From Streptomyces sp. NBS 14/10 (lineage in GTDB: Bacteria > Actinomycetota > Actinomycetes > Streptomycetales > Streptomycetaceae), in assembly GCF_002224125.1 (NCBI RefSeq), contig NZ_NCSM01000014.1:787476-851475 (forward strand): a DNA stretch of 64,000 bases. The letters are read 5' to 3'. A model generated the notes under the pieces. It was not told where the DNA came from. It worked only from the letters and a program-made list of their open reading frames with translations, and searched no databases. Below, in pieces: positions 1-10,119 of the stretch (position 1 is its first letter; each line of letters starts with the position of its first letter). Made by a program: the position numbers and the translations under genes.

Positions 1-1351
1 TCGGGTGGCGTGCCGCCGCGCTCATGGGGGCGGCGGGGGCTTGCGGGCCGCCGTCCGGGCCCGAGTGCGGTTGGGCGTACGTGGTGGCCTGCCGCTCGCC
101 GCGCGGCGCGCCGTGCTCCGCCTCCGCCTGTGCGTCGGCCGGGCCGTGCGCTGCTGTGCCCGGGTGGGCGGTGGCGGCCGTGTCCGGCTCTCCGTACGGC
201 GCCGCGTCCGGTCCCCCGTACGCGGGCGTGGTCGGCCGCCCCGCGCCCAGGGCCGCGCCAGTGGCGGCTGGCGGTTGCCCGATCGGGGTGGTGTGCGGGC
301 CGTCGACCGGCGGGTCGGCAGGGCCGGGCGCCGCCGCGTCCGGTTGCCCGTACGCGGGGGCATGCCGGCCCCCGGCCGGGGCGGGGGTTGGCCTCCCCGC
401 CGGTGCGTCCGTCGGCCCGCCGTCCGGGCGGCGGGCCGCCGCGCTCAGGGGGGCGGCGGGCGCTTCCGGGCCGCCGCCGTGCGGGGGCGCGGCGCGCCGT
501 GCGCCCGCCGCGTCGGGCGCCGCCGCCCCGCCGGAGGCGCCCCGCGCCGGGACCCCGGGCCCCGGCGCGCCCGAGCCGCCCAGGGCCAGCAGCCGGGCCA
601 ACGTGGGGCGGAGGGCGGAGCGGGGGATGATGTCGTCGACCATGCCGTGTTCCATCAGGAACTCGGCGGTCTGGAAACCCTCCGGCAGCCGCTCCCGGGT
701 CGTCTGCTCGATGACCCTGGGCCCGGCGAAGCCGAGCCGCGCGCCGGGTTCGGCGAGGATGACGTCGGCGAGGGTGGCGTAGGACGCCGCCACGCCCCCG
801 TACGTCGGGTCGGTGATCAGCGAGACCGTCAGGATCCCGGCCTCGTCGAGTTCGGCCATCGCCTGCGCCGTCTTGGCCATCTGCATCAGGGCCAGCGCGC
901 CCTCCTGCATCCGGGCCCCGCCCGAGGCGGTGATCAGCAGCAGCGGGACGCGCCGGGCGAGGCTGGTCCGGGCCGCCTCGCAGATCAGCGCGCCCACGCC
1001 GCAGCCCAGGCTGCCGCCGAGGAACCGGAAGTCCATGGCCGCCACGACCACGGGCCGGCCGTCGATCCGGCCCAGGGCGCAGATCACCGCCTCCTTGAGG
1101 CCCGTCTTCGCCCGCGCGTCCGCCAGCCGCTCCGCGTACGGCCGGGTGTCGGCGAACTCCAGCGGGTCGTGCAGCGGCTGCACCTCGCCGACCGGCGCCG
1201 CGGAGTCGGCGTCGAGCAGTTGGTCCAGCCGCTGCCGTGCGGTCAGCGGGCTGTGCCAGCCGCAGTCCGGACATACGCGCAGGGTGCGCGCGAACCTCTT
1301 GCCGTAGATCAGGTCGGCGCAGCGCTCGCAGCGCACCCAGTCCGCGACCAC
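1..1351 (-). CDS. acetyl-CoA carboxylase carboxyltransferase, beta half plus linker (partial, runs off left edge)
   Basis: Transfers carboxyl from carboxybiotin to acetyl-CoA, giving malonyl-CoA for the adjacent PKS. The GTG start at 1351 follows GGAAGGGAG about 8 nt upstream. The protein opens with an AccD zinc ribbon (CERC ... CPDC), then the crotonase-like core with [24 protein letters not shown] and [13 protein letters not shown]. After about residue 260 it becomes a Pro/Ala/Gly-rich linker of roughly 190 residues with imperfect repeats such as AYGQPDAA and [13 protein letters not shown], and stays open to base 1. In PKS clusters this layout usually continues into an AccA-type alpha domain, which would lie outside the window (inference). 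The DNA at 4-55 resembles 423-475, a second copy of the linker segment. It is last in the pigment operon, 43 nt after the cyclase. The assignment of the N-terminal domain is secure. Confidence 0.88.
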   Translation of the reverse strand, partial: MVADWVRCERCADLIYGKRFARTLRVCPDCGWHSPLTARQRLDQLLDADSAAPVGEVQPLHDPLEFADTRPYAERLADARAKTGLKEAVICALGRIDGRPVVVAAMDFRFLGGSLGCGVGALICEAARTSLARRVPLLLITASGGARMQEGALALMQMAKTAQAMAELDEAGILTVSLITDPTYGGVAASYATLADVILAEPGARLGFAGPRVIEQTTRERLPEGFQTAEFLMEHGMVDDIIPRSALRPTLARLLALGGSGAPGPGVPARGASGGAAAPDAAGARRAAPPHGGGPEAPAAPLSAAARRPDGGPTDAPAGRPTPAPAGGRHAPAYGQPDAAAPGPADPPVDGPHTTPIGQPPAATGAALGAGRPTTPAYGGPDAAPYGEPDTAATAHPGTAAHGPADAQAEAEHGAPRGERQATTYAQPHSGPDGGPQAPAAPMSAAARHP

Positions 1352-1394
1352 AGTGGTGCTCCCTTCCGGCCCCTTCCGGCCCCTCCGGCCGTGC

Positions 1395-1724
1395 TCAGGC
1401 GCGGTCGCGCTCCCAGCGGTAGAACTCATGCGCCATGGCGTCCTTGGGCTCGCGCCACGTCTCCGGGTCGTACGCCTGCACAAACGGCTGGAGCCGGGCG
1501 CTGACGTCACGGAATTCGGGGTGCTTGGCGTACCGGGCGACCTGGTCGGCCGGCGGCTGCTCGGCCTCGATCAGATGCAGGTACACATCGCCGAACTGGA
1601 ACAGGCTGCGCCCGGTGACCCCGATCAGCCCGGGCAGTTCGCCCTGGTCGGAGTGGGCGAAGACCTTGGCGATATCCGGCCCCGCGTCCCGGTTCATCTT
1701 GGCGACGATCATGGTGCGGTACAT
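1395..1724 (-). CDS. TcmI-family polyketide cyclase (WhiE ORFVII-like)
   Basis: 109-aa ferredoxin-like-fold cyclase that closes a ring of the aromatic polyketide chain. It begins [11 protein letters not shown] and has the family features [21 protein letters not shown], a YLHLIEAE strand and a C-terminal HEFYRWER. The ATG at 1724 has GGAGG 7 nt upstream and starts 2 nt after the stop of the aromatase gene, so it is translated in the same operon. Length matches TcmI/WhiE-ORFVII proteins, which are about 110 aa. In spore-pigment clusters this gene follows the aromatase, as here. Confidence 0.92.
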   Translation of the reverse strand: MYRTMIVAKMNRDAGPDIAKVFAHSDQGELPGLIGVTGRSLFQFGDVYLHLIEAEQPPADQVARYAKHPEFRDVSARLQPFVQAYDPETWREPKDAMAHEFYRWERDRA

Positions 1725-1726
1725 CG

Positions 1727-2449
<723 letters not shown>

Positions 2450-2450
<1 letters not shown>

Positions 2451-3688
2451 CACATATCTCCTTCCGGGCCGCGGAGCACGAGCGCCGCGTTGTAGCCCAT
2501 GAGCCCCCGGCTGAGCACCAGCGCACACCGCGGCTCGGCGGGCCGGGGGCTGCGGGTGACCAGGTCGAGCTCATGGCAGACGTCGGTGACATACGGCGTG
2601 GGCGGCACCATGCGGTGCTCCATGGCGAGCACCGCGGCCGCCACGTCCAGCGTGGGAGCCGCGCAGTGCGCCCGGCCGAAGCCGGTCTTGGGCGCGGTCA
2701 CCGGGACGCGGGTGCCGTGCGGGCCCAGGGCGTCGGCGATCGCCAGCGCCTCGGCCCGGTCCGCCTCCGGCACGCCGAGCGCGTCCGCGAACACCACATC
2801 GATCTCCTCGGGCGCGCACCGCGCGTCGTCCAGCGCCACGCGGATCGCGCGGGCCAGCCCCTCCCGGGACTCCTCCCACCGGGACGCCCCGGTGAAGGTC
2901 GCCCCGTAGCCGCTGATGAACCCGCGGATCGGCACCCCGCGGCGGCGGGCCGCCCCCTCCTCCTCCACGACGAACATGGCCCCGCCCTCGCCGGGTACGA
3001 AGCCGCATGCGTCGGTGGTGAACGGCAGATACGCCCGGCCCGCCTCACGGGCCCGGCTCAGCTCCCGCCACCCCAGCTGACACACCATCGAGTACGGGGC
3101 GAGCCCCGCCTCGGTGGCGCCCGCGACGATCGCGTCCGCCCCGTGTCGGATCGACCGCCGCGCGTGCGCCAGCGCGTCCAGTCCGCCGGCCTCGTCGTCC
3201 GCCACCACACCACACGGCCCCTTGAAGCCGCCGCGGATGGAGACCTGGCCGGTGCTGGCCGCGTAGAACCAGGCGATGGACTGGAACGGGCCCACATGGC
3301 GCGGGCCCTTGCCGTACAGCTGCTGCAGCTCGCGCTGGCCGAACTCGCCGCCACCGGAACCGGCCGCGGTGACCACGCCCACGGCGAACGGCGACAGGTC
3401 GTCGACCGGCAGCCGCGAGTCCTCCAGCGCGAGGTCGGCGGCAGCCAGCGCGATATGGGTGAAGCGGTCGGTCTGGACCAGCAGCCGCTCCTCGATCATC
3501 GTGGCCGGGTCGAAGCCACGGATCTGGCCCGCGACCCGCACCGGGAAGTTCTCGCTGCCCTCGCGGGTGAGCCGGTCCAGGAAGCTGATCCCTTCCCGGG
3601 TCGCCTTCCAGAAGGCGTCGGTGCCCACACCGTTGGGCGCGATGACCCCGAGCCCGGTCACCACCGCCCCCCGGGCCCGGGCACTCAT
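2450..3688 (-). CDS. type II PKS ketosynthase chain-length factor, KS-beta (WhiE ORFIV-like)
   Basis: 412-aa catalytically altered ketosynthase partner that sets chain length and helps priming. It aligns with its neighbour KS-alpha along the whole length, but the active-site Cys172 of KS-alpha is Glu166 here ([11 protein letters not shown]). Most chain-length factors have Gln at this place. The first His of KS-alpha (NAHGSGT) is also lost ([10 protein letters not shown]). The ATG at 3688 overlaps the KS-alpha stop as ATGA, and its own stop overlaps the ACP start, so all three are coupled. The Glu is read directly; its effect on decarboxylation is inference. Confidence 0.95.
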
Positions 3689-4956
3689 TGCGCACCCGCC
3701 CGGCTCAGCACCACCGCGGACTGGAAGCCGCCGAACCCGCTGCCGACCGACAGCACATTGCGCAGCGGCAGGGCGCGCGCGGTGCGCGGGACATAGTCCA
3801 GGTCGCACTCGGGGTCCGGGGTCTCGTAGTTCGCGGTCGGCGGGACCACGCCGTGGGCCAGCGCCAGGGCGCAGGCGGCGAGCTCGATCGCGCCGATCGC
3901 CCCCAGCGAATGCCCCACCATCGACTTGATCGAGCTCATCGGCGTCTTGTACGCATGGGCGCCCAGCGACCGCTTCACCGCGGCCGTCTCGTGCCGGTCG
4001 TTCTGCTTGGTGCCGGAACCGTGCGCGTTGACGTAGTCGATCTCGGTGCCGTCGATGCGGGCGTGGCCGAGCGCATGGTTGATCGCCTCGGACATCTCCA
4101 GGCCCTCCTGGGTCAGACCGGTCATGTGGTAGGCGTTGCCGTAGGTGGCGAACCCCTTGAACTCGCAGTACGCATGGGCCCCCCGGGCCCGGGCGTGCTC
4201 CAGCTCCTCCAGGACCAGCACGGCCGCGCCCTCGCCGAGGACGAAGCCGTCGCGGTGGGCGTCGAACGGCCGGGAGGCGTGGGCCGGGTCGTCGTTGTTC
4301 GTCGAGGTCGCCTTGATGGAGTCGAAGCAGGCCACGGTGAGCGGGGTGACCGGGGTGTCAGCCGCCCCCGCCACGCACACATCGGCCCGGTTCTCCTCGA
4401 TCGTCTGGAAGGCGTACCCGATCGCGTCAAGACCCGACGTACAGCCCGTCGACACGGTCTGCACCGGCCCGTGGGCGCCCGCCAGCTCCGCCACGCCGGA
4501 GGCCAGCGCGCTCGGCGAGAAGGCGTGGTGCAGATACGGGCCGGCCCGCCGATGGTCCACGTCCCAGCGCGCGCCGGACTCGCTGACCTTGACGTAGTCC
4601 TGCTCCAGCCGGGTGGAGGCGGCCACCGCCGAACCCATCGACACGCCTATCCGCCAAGGGTCCTCGGCTCCGGACCCGCCGGGCTCGATCCCCGCGTCCC
4701 GCATCGCCTCGGTGGCGGCCACCAGCGCGAACTGCACATACCGGTCCGAGCGTTCGATCTGCTCGGCCGTCAGCCCGCAGGCCACGGGGTCGAAGTCGCA
4801 CTCGGCGGCGATCCGCGAACGGAACCTCGCGGCGTCGAACAGGGTGATGCCGCGGGTCGCCGTGCGGCCCGCGGTGAGCATGTCCCAGAAGGCCGGGACG
4901 CCCACGCCCCCGGGAGCGACGACACCGAGCCCGGTGACCACCACCCGTCGGGTCAC
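3685..4956 (-). CDS. type II PKS ketosynthase KS-alpha (WhiE ORFIII-like)
   Basis: 423-aa condensing enzyme that extends the ACP-bound chain with malonyl units by decarboxylative Claisen condensation. The catalytic Cys172 lies in [13 protein letters not shown], His312 in [11 protein letters not shown] and His349 in [13 protein letters not shown]; the C terminus has [11 protein letters not shown]. The ATG at 4956 overlaps the cupin stop by 4 nt (ATGA), and the downstream CLF is coupled the same way. The residues needed for activity are all present. It belongs to the spore-pigment-like KS group by gene order; a phylogeny would be needed to prove that. Confidence 0.96.
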   Translation of the reverse strand: MTRRVVVTGLGVVAPGGVGVPAFWDMLTAGRTATRGITLFDAARFRSRIAAECDFDPVACGLTAEQIERSDRYVQFALVAATEAMRDAGIEPGGSGAEDPWRIGVSMGSAVAASTRLEQDYVKVSESGARWDVDHRRAGPYLHHAFSPSALASGVAELAGAHGPVQTVSTGCTSGLDAIGYAFQTIEENRADVCVAGAADTPVTPLTVACFDSIKATSTNNDDPAHASRPFDAHRDGFVLGEGAAVLVLEELEHARARGAHAYCEFKGFATYGNAYHMTGLTQEGLEMSEAINHALGHARIDGTEIDYVNAHGSGTKQNDRHETAAVKRSLGAHAYKTPMSSIKSMVGHSLGAIGAIELAACALALAHGVVPPTANYETPDPECDLDYVPRTARALPLRNVLSVGSGFGGFQSAVVLSRAGAQ

Positions 4957-5360
4957 GACGCCGCCTCGGCGGGTTCGGCGGTCTCGGTGTCCACATGGCC
5001 CAGCTCCGGGCGCGGGGCCAGCGGGCCGAGGTGGAAGACCATCCGGGCCTCGGTGGCGCCCACGTTGCGGAACCGGTGGCGCATGTTGATGGGGATCAGA
5101 AGCCCCTGGTCGGCACGGAGCGGATGCGCCGTATCGTCCAGGTCCACTTCCAGCTCACCGCACACCACGTACACGAACTCCTCGGAGTACGGGTGGTAGT
5201 GCTCGGTGACGCGCTCGCCGGGCTGCACGACGGCCATGCCCATGAAGCCGCTCGTGGCGCCCACCGTGGTGGGGGTGAGCATGGCGCGCACATCGCCGCC
5301 GCGGCGGCGGTTGGGGGCGACCGCGGACAGGTCGACGATGAGGTGGGACTGCGTGGTCAT
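4953..5360 (-). CDS. cupin-domain protein of the spore-pigment locus (WhiE ORFII-like)
   Basis: 135-aa single-domain cupin. The first metal-binding motif is visible as [20 protein letters not shown], and the second as [12 protein letters not shown]. The ATG at 5360 has GGAGG 6 nt upstream. WhiE-ORFII and CurC are cupins at the same place in their clusters; their exact reaction is not established and none is claimed here. The stop overlaps the KS-alpha start, so it is coupled to the minimal PKS. An 84-nt gap separates it from the SchA/CurD gene. Confidence 0.92.
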   Translation of the reverse strand: MTTQSHLIVDLSAVAPNRRRGGDVRAMLTPTTVGATSGFMGMAVVQPGERVTEHYHPYSEEFVYVVCGELEVDLDDTAHPLRADQGLLIPINMRHRFRNVGATEARMVFHLGPLAPRPELGHVDTETAEPAEAAS

Positions 5361-5444
5361 AGTGGCCTCCAGAAGGCGGCGCGGCCGCCGCGCACGACGG
5401 AGAATGGGTGGGGGTTGGCAAGTACGGGCTTGGGAGGGGGAGTG

Positions 5445-6662
5445 TCAGTAATCCGCCGCGCGGCGGTCGGTGACCGGTTCCATGTCGCAGTCGGTGAGGA
5501 AGCGCCGCAGCCCGGCCTCGCTCGACAGATCGATCTTCTTCTTGCCGCCCGCCCCGGCGTCGAGCTGCCGGGCGTCGAGGAGCCGGCCCAGCACCGCGGC
5601 CGCGCGCGGCCCGCTGACCCCGGCCGCCACCGCGAGATCACGGTCGAGCGGTGCGTCCATGTCCACCATGCGTACGACGATGTCGTCGCGCTGGAAGACC
5701 GTGCTGCTCACGATCGTGTGCTGCCCCTCGCCGCCGTCGGACGCCACCGCCGCCTTCGGCTTGGTCACCGCCAGGTCGTCCTGACGGGCCAGCAGACTGG
5801 CCACCGCCGGGCCGCAGCCCTCCTTGACCGGGTAGAGCAGCATGTGGCGCCGGAGATTCGGCGGGCGGCTGGGGTCCGCCGTCAGGTGGTGCACCACGGG
5901 CAGCGCCGCCCGCATGAAGAAGTCCCGCGCGGCCTCCGGGTCGTCCAGGTCGCGGTCCTCCTCCAGATGCGGGTTGATGGCCTCCTCGACCGCACGGACC
6001 TCCGGCTGCCTGGCCACATGGCGCAGCGCCGCCACCAGATCGCCCTTGACCTCGACCGCCCGTACGACACGGTTGCCGCTCATGAACAGCGAGGTGCGGC
6101 ACAGCCGGGTGTTCTCGTCCACACGGGCCTCGGGCGCGGCGTAGTCGGCCAGGATCTTGGCCACGCTCTGCTCGCTGCCGGGCTTGACGGTGAAGGTCAG
6201 GGCGTGCCGCACCAGGCCGTCGCCGACCCGCGGGGCCAGCTGTACGGGGGGCGCGGCGCGGCGGCCGGCCGCCTCCTTGGCCGAGAAGGTCTCCCGCAAC
6301 ACGCTGAACCGCAGCGACCGGGTGTCCTCCACACATCCGTGGAGCGGCTTGACCATCTCGCGGTGCTCGGGGCTCTCCACCCAGCTCAGAAACGGCGGAG
6401 CGCTCTCCCACTCGCTGGTGATCAGCCACTGCGAGGGGTTCTCGATCGACTGGCACAACTGGTCGCTGATGTGGCCCGGGACCGCGGCCACCTGCTGGGA
6501 CAACTGCTCGTAGGCATGCAAGAAACGCTCTTCGGCGCCCGCGTGGACCGACACCAGCAACACCACACGCAGCCGGGCGTCGGTGAGCGTGGAAGGCCGA
6601 GGCGGGGGCTCGGTCGTCGTCGCGGACTTCGCGGGCCGCGAAGTCTTGGGCATGGTGCTCAT
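5445..6662 (-). CDS. SchA/CurD-like protein with antibiotic-biosynthesis-monooxygenase folds (WhiE ORFI-like)
   Basis: 405-aa first gene of the pigment operon. It contains two ABM-like ferredoxin-fold segments: residues about 25-120 (RVVLLVSVHAGAEERFLHAY, WESAPPFLSW) and about 140-240 (VRHALTFTVKPGSEQSVAKI). A SchA/CurD-type C-terminal half has HMLLYPVKEGCGPAVASLL. A putative winged-helix-like segment follows near residues 350-400. The chosen ATG at 6662 has GGAGGAGGAG 8 nt upstream; GTG 6671 and ATG 6653 are alternatives. Relatives occur as the first gene of whiE, sch and cur clusters. Role inferred: pigment tailoring or chain handling. Confidence 0.85.
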   Translation of the reverse strand: MSTMPKTSRPAKSATTTEPPPRPSTLTDARLRVVLLVSVHAGAEERFLHAYEQLSQQVAAVPGHISDQLCQSIENPSQWLITSEWESAPPFLSWVESPEHREMVKPLHGCVEDTRSLRFSVLRETFSAKEAAGRRAAPPVQLAPRVGDGLVRHALTFTVKPGSEQSVAKILADYAAPEARVDENTRLCRTSLFMSGNRVVRAVEVKGDLVAALRHVARQPEVRAVEEAINPHLEEDRDLDDPEAARDFFMRAALPVVHHLTADPSRPPNLRRHMLLYPVKEGCGPAVASLLARQDDLAVTKPKAAVASDGGEGQHTIVSSTVFQRDDIVVRMVDMDAPLDRDLAVAAGVSGPRAAAVLGRLLDARQLDAGAGGKKKIDLSSEAGLRRFLTDCDMEPVTDRRAADY

Positions 6663-6820
6663 ATGTTCCACTCCTCCTCCGGGCGCGTCCTTCGCCGGAC
6701 GCGGCGCCCGTTAGTCGATCGTGGAGCGCTCCCACGGATGCCGCGAGATATGTGAGCCATCCGGGCGAAGGGGCTCGCCAGACGCCTGACCAGGGCCAAA
6801 ACCCCGGGAATAGCAGCGAG
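6663..6820. promoter_or_regulatory. divergent promoter region of the pigment operon and hydroxylase
   Basis: This 158-bp gap separates the minus-strand pigment operon from the plus-strand hydroxylase and must hold both promoters. In S. coelicolor whiE the matching gap contains the sporulation-dependent P1 and P2 promoters; that is knowledge of the family, not seen here. No clear -10/-35 pair was recognised. A short inverted element, GGACGCGGCGCC at 6693-6704, is present but not interpretable. Confidence 0.5.
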
Positions 6821-8449
6821 ATGAATCCCCATGTCGATGAGCGTGTGCCAGTACTCGTCGTGGGCGGATCCCTGGTGGGACTGTCCGCCTCACTTTTCCT
6901 GGGCCGTCTGGGCGTCGGACACCTGCTCGTGGAGAAACACGCGAGCACCTCCACGCACCCGCGCGGGCGCGGGAACAACCTCCGCACCATGGAGTTGTTC
7001 CGGACCGCGGGAGTGGAGTCCGCGATCCACGAAGCCGCGTCCGTCCTGGCCGGCAACCATGGCATCCTGCAGGCCGAATCCCTCACCGGAGTGGACCACC
7101 ACTGGCTCTTCCGGGAGATCGACCCGGGCGGCGCCATGCGCGGGCTCAGCCCCTCCGGATGGTGTCTGTGCAGCCAGAACGACCTTGAACCGGTCCTGCT
7201 GCGGACCGCCCAGGAGCTGGGCGGCGAGCTGCGCTTCTGCACCGAGCTGATCTCCTTCGAGCAGGACGCCGACGGGGTGACCGCCGTCGTCCAGCACCGG
7301 GAGTCCGGGCGTACGTCCGTGGTGCGCGCCGACTACCTCATCGCCGCCGACGGCCCCCGCAGCTCCGTACGCAGACGCCTGGGCATCGGCCAGACCGGCC
7401 GTGGCGAGCTGTTCCACAACGTCAGCATCACCTTCCGCGCCAAGCGGCTCGCCGATGTCGTGGGCGACCGCCGCTTCATCGCCTGCTATCTGACCAACCC
7501 GGCCGCCGACGGGGCGCTGCTCCCGGTGGACAACGCCGAACAGTGGGTCTTCCACGCCCCCTGGCACCCCGAGACCGGCGAGACCCTGGAGGACTTCACC
7601 GACGAGCGGTGCGCCGAACACATCCGCAAGGCCACCGGCGTCCTCGACATGGAGGTCGAAATCACCGGCAAGGCCCCCTGGCACGCCGCCGAACGGGTGG
7701 CCGAGCGCTACCGCGACGGCCGGATCTTCCTCGCCGGCGACTCCGCCCATGAAATGTCCCCCACCGGCGCCTTCGGCTCCAACACCGGCATCCAGGACGC
7801 ACACAACCTCGCCTGGAAACTCGCCGCCGTCCTCGGCGGCTGGGCCGGCCCCGCGCTGCTGGACACCTACGGCGTCGAACGCCAGCCGGTCGCCGTGGCC
7901 ACCAGCGCCCGCGCCGCCGCGCGCTCCGCCGAACACAACCACCCCGGCTACACCCCGCCACCGTCCACCGGCGGCCCGCAGCGCGATGTGCTCGCGGTGG
8001 CCATGGGCTACCGCTACGCCTCCGACGCGGTCCTCGGCGCCGACCCCGCCACCCCCGCCGTTCCCGACCGCTTCACCGCGGGTGGCGAGCCCGGCAGCCG
8101 AGCCCCCCATCTGTGGGTCGACCGCGACGGCCTCCGGCTGTCCACCCTCGACCTGTACGAGCGCACCTGCGTCCTGCTCACCGGCCCCGAAGGCGCCGCC
8201 TGGCACGGTGCCGCGCTACGCGTCGCCGACCGCCTCGACATCCCCCTCGCCGCCTACCGCCTCGGCCTCGACCCCACCCACGACCTGACCCCCGACCCCG
8301 GCACCGACTGGACCGAACTCCACGGCACCACCCCCCAGGGCGCGGTCCTCGTCCGCCCCGACGGCTTCGTCGCCTGGCGCGCCCAGGGCGCCGAACGCGA
8401 ACCGGAGCGGGTCCTGGCCGACGTCCTCCGATCCGTCCTCTGCCGCTGA
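6821..8449 (+). CDS. FAD-dependent aromatic polyketide hydroxylase (WhiE ORFVIII-like)
   Basis: 542-aa class A flavoprotein monooxygenase that would hydroxylate the pigment aromatic core. The FAD-binding GGSLVGLSASLFLGRLG lies near residue 15. The DG motif is YLIAADGPRSSVRRRLGI, and the GD motif LAGDSAHEMSPTGAFGSNTG comes near residue 305. A thioredoxin-like C-terminal domain follows, as in PgaE/RdmE-type hydroxylases. The ATG at 6821 was preferred because the FAD motif then sits at the usual distance from the N terminus; GTG 6752 would add 23 unconserved residues. Its divergent position next to the SchA-like gene matches whiE. Confidence 0.93.
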   Translation: MNPHVDERVPVLVVGGSLVGLSASLFLGRLGVGHLLVEKHASTSTHPRGRGNNLRTMELFRTAGVESAIHEAASVLAGNHGILQAESLTGVDHHWLFREIDPGGAMRGLSPSGWCLCSQNDLEPVLLRTAQELGGELRFCTELISFEQDADGVTAVVQHRESGRTSVVRADYLIAADGPRSSVRRRLGIGQTGRGELFHNVSITFRAKRLADVVGDRRFIACYLTNPAADGALLPVDNAEQWVFHAPWHPETGETLEDFTDERCAEHIRKATGVLDMEVEITGKAPWHAAERVAERYRDGRIFLAGDSAHEMSPTGAFGSNTGIQDAHNLAWKLAAVLGGWAGPALLDTYGVERQPVAVATSARAAARSAEHNHPGYTPPPSTGGPQRDVLAVAMGYRYASDAVLGADPATPAVPDRFTAGGEPGSRAPHLWVDRDGLRLSTLDLYERTCVLLTGPEGAAWHGAALRVADRLDIPLAAYRLGLDPTHDLTPDPGTDWTELHGTTPQGAVLVRPDGFVAWRAQGAEREPERVLADVLRSVLCR

Positions 8450-8482
8450 CCCGCCGCTGCCCCCGGACCCCGCCCGCCGAGT

Positions 8483-8529
8483 GCCCGAGCAGGCCCGGCC
8501 GACCAACACCCGGCCGGGCCTGCTCGGGC
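8483..8529 (+). terminator. strong hairpin after the hydroxylase gene
   Basis: A perfect 19-bp stem (GCCCGAGCAGGCCCGGCCG pairing with its complement at 8511-8529) surrounds a 9-nt loop, 34 nt after the hydroxylase stop. There is no T-run, as usual for Streptomyces terminators. It separates the pigment locus from the toxin/antitoxin region. Confidence 0.85.
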
Positions 8530-8538
8530 CTGAAGCCA

Positions 8539-8805
8539 ATGGAAGTCGGGTTCGCCCTATATGGATATCTGTATAGTCTGTGGGGCAAGCTCCGCGAGCT
8601 GCGTTTCACCATGGACGGGAACGCGGTCCGCATCACCTACTGGATTGCTTCCGAGCGGCGAATCGTGCTCCTGACGGTGTTCCGCAAGACCAGACAGCGT
8701 GAGGGCGCCGAGGTCGAGCGCGCTCAGCAAGCACAGAAAGTGTGCGAAGCAGACCACGGTCCCGCCGAGCACAACTACGACCGGACGGAGGAGGAGAGCT
8801 CGTGA
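8539..8805 (+). pseudogene. RelE/phage Gp49-type toxin, probable N-terminally truncated remnant
   Basis: The C-terminal part is clearly of the RelE/ParE or Gp49-like toxin group: GKLRELRFTMDG, VRITYWIASERRIVLLTVF, RKTRQREGAEVERAQQA. Complete relatives are about 110-125 aa, with some 50 residues before the GK.RELRF strand. Here that part is missing and replaced by an unrelated LYGYLYSLW segment encoded by AT-richer DNA. The ATG at 8539 gives 88 aa, but no ribosome site is seen. A possible -10 box TATAGT (8572-8577) lies inside the reading frame, so translation may instead begin further down. The stop overlaps the antitoxin GTG (GTGA), the usual coupling. It may be inactive. Confidence 0.65.
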
Positions 8806-9170
8806 ACCACTCGCAGTGGGAAACGCGTCGGACCCGGAAGCTCCTGGGCGAACGGGTTGAAGAGTCCCCTGCCTACGTGGAGGCGGGGTATGCCTTCGCC
8901 CTGGGTCAGGCTGTCTACGACCGGCGCACGGAGCTCAGCCTGTCACAGAGCGAACTGGCGCGGCGCGCGGGCATGACCCAGCCCCAGATCTCCAACATCG
9001 AAGGCGGCGACTCCGTGCCGACCCTGCCGCTGCTCACCCGTCTGGCCAAGGCGCTGGACGCGTCGCTGACCATCGACTTGGACGGCGACAGCTCGACCTT
9101 CGTCTTCACCGCGCATGGCGGTCACCGGCCAGACGAAGCACCGCCGGGCGTACGCTCCTCAGTAGCCTGA
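8802..9170 (+). CDS. XRE-family helix-turn-helix antitoxin
   Basis: 122-aa protein with a helix-turn-helix at about residues 46-100 (ELSLSQSELARRAG, TQPQISNIEGG, PTLPLLTRLAKALDASL). It should bind its own promoter and, if a partner exists, neutralise the RelE/Gp49-type protein upstream. The GTG at 8802 has GGAGGAGGAG 5 nt upstream and overlaps the toxin stop by 4 nt. HigA-type antitoxins placed after the toxin gene have this order. The gene is intact although its partner looks truncated. Confidence 0.85.
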   Translation: MNHSQWETRRTRKLLGERVEESPAYVEAGYAFALGQAVYDRRTELSLSQSELARRAGMTQPQISNIEGGDSVPTLPLLTRLAKALDASLTIDLDGDSSTFVFTAHGGHRPDEAPPGVRSSVA

Positions 9171-9288
9171 ACCAGGACCTCCACGGCGAAAGCGCCGCCG
9201 CGACAACTCGGCGCACGTGCTCGGCTTCCGGGGCCCCTTCTTCACGGCGACCGGGTCCGCGGCCGTTCCGGTGTCAGACTCGACCACC

Positions 9289-10119
9289 ATGAGCGACTGG
9301 TTTCTGCAGCGAGGCTACGGAGTCCGATTCGAGTGGGGTCCCGTCGGCGCCCGGCAGCTCGCGCCGGACGTGGCCTGCCTTGTGGTGATCGACGTGCTGT
9401 CGTTCACGACCTCGGTGAGCGTCGCCGTCGAGGCGGGTACCCAAGTCTTTCCGTACGCCTGGCGTGACGAGACGGCATCCGCGTTCGCCCGGGAGAACGC
9501 CGCGGAACTGGCCGTGGGCCGGCGGGCCGCCACCGCGGTCGCGCCGTGGTCGCTGTCCCCGGCGGCGCTCCGGCGGGCCCCGTTCACTCCCCGGCTGGTG
9601 CTGCCCTCGCCCAACGGGTCCGCCATCTCCGCGGCGGCGTGCGGTTCGACGGTGGTGGCGGGCTGCCTGCGGAACGCGGCGGCCGTCGGCCAGTGGCTGG
9701 CGCGGAACGGTTACGGGAGCCCGGAACGGCCGCTCACGGTGATCGCCGCGGGGGAGCGCTGGCCGGACGGATCCCTGCGGCCCGCGCTGGAGGACGCCCT
9801 GGGGGCCGGGGCGATCATCGCCGAACTGGAGGCGCACGGCGTCGGCCCGCTGTCTCCCGAAGCGTCCGCCGCACAGTCCGCCTATGCGCACACCCCCGAC
9901 GTGGCCGCTGCTGTCGTCGCCTGTTCCTCGGGGATCGAACTGGCCGAGGGCGGGTTCGCCGATGATGTGGCCGTCGCGGTCGAGCTGAACGCCTCCGCGA
10001 TCGTGCCCGTGCTCACCGACGGGGCCTTCACGAGTCCGTCGGTTCCCGGTCACAGCACAGGCACGCCCGTCGCGTCAGGCATCCCGGCGGCAGATGTCGG
10101 CCAGCGCGAGCAGCAGTGA
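9289..10119 (+). CDS. ComB-like protein (2-phosphosulfolactate phosphatase family)
   Basis: 276-aa protein resembling the ComB/2-phosphosulfolactate phosphatase family, recognised by DVACLVVIDVLSFTTSVSVAVE near the N terminus, LVLPSPNGSAISAAA in the middle and RWPDGSLRPALEDALGAGAI. In methanogens ComB serves coenzyme M synthesis; the actinobacterial substrate is unknown. The ATG at 9289 begins just before the first conserved strand; no good ribosome site is visible, so it may be leaderless. The last 45 bp overlap the convergent gene ending at 10075, and the tail after VPVLTDGAFTS is probably unconserved. It shows no obvious link to its neighbours. Confidence 0.75.
   Translation: MSDWFLQRGYGVRFEWGPVGARQLAPDVACLVVIDVLSFTTSVSVAVEAGTQVFPYAWRDETASAFARENAAELAVGRRAATAVAPWSLSPAALRRAPFTPRLVLPSPNGSAISAAACGSTVVAGCLRNAAAVGQWLARNGYGSPERPLTVIAAGERWPDGSLRPALEDALGAGAIIAELEAHGVGPLSPEASAAQSAYAHTPDVAAAVVACSSGIELAEGGFADDVAVAVELNASAIVPVLTDGAFTSPSVPGHSTGTPVASGIPAADVGQREQQ

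Noticed and set aside
5..1504. Long plus-strand open frame across the left edge
   Set aside because: It is the GC-rich antisense shadow of the carboxyltransferase gene; its protein is Arg/Gly-rich with no fold, and the minus-strand frame carries clear AccD motifs.
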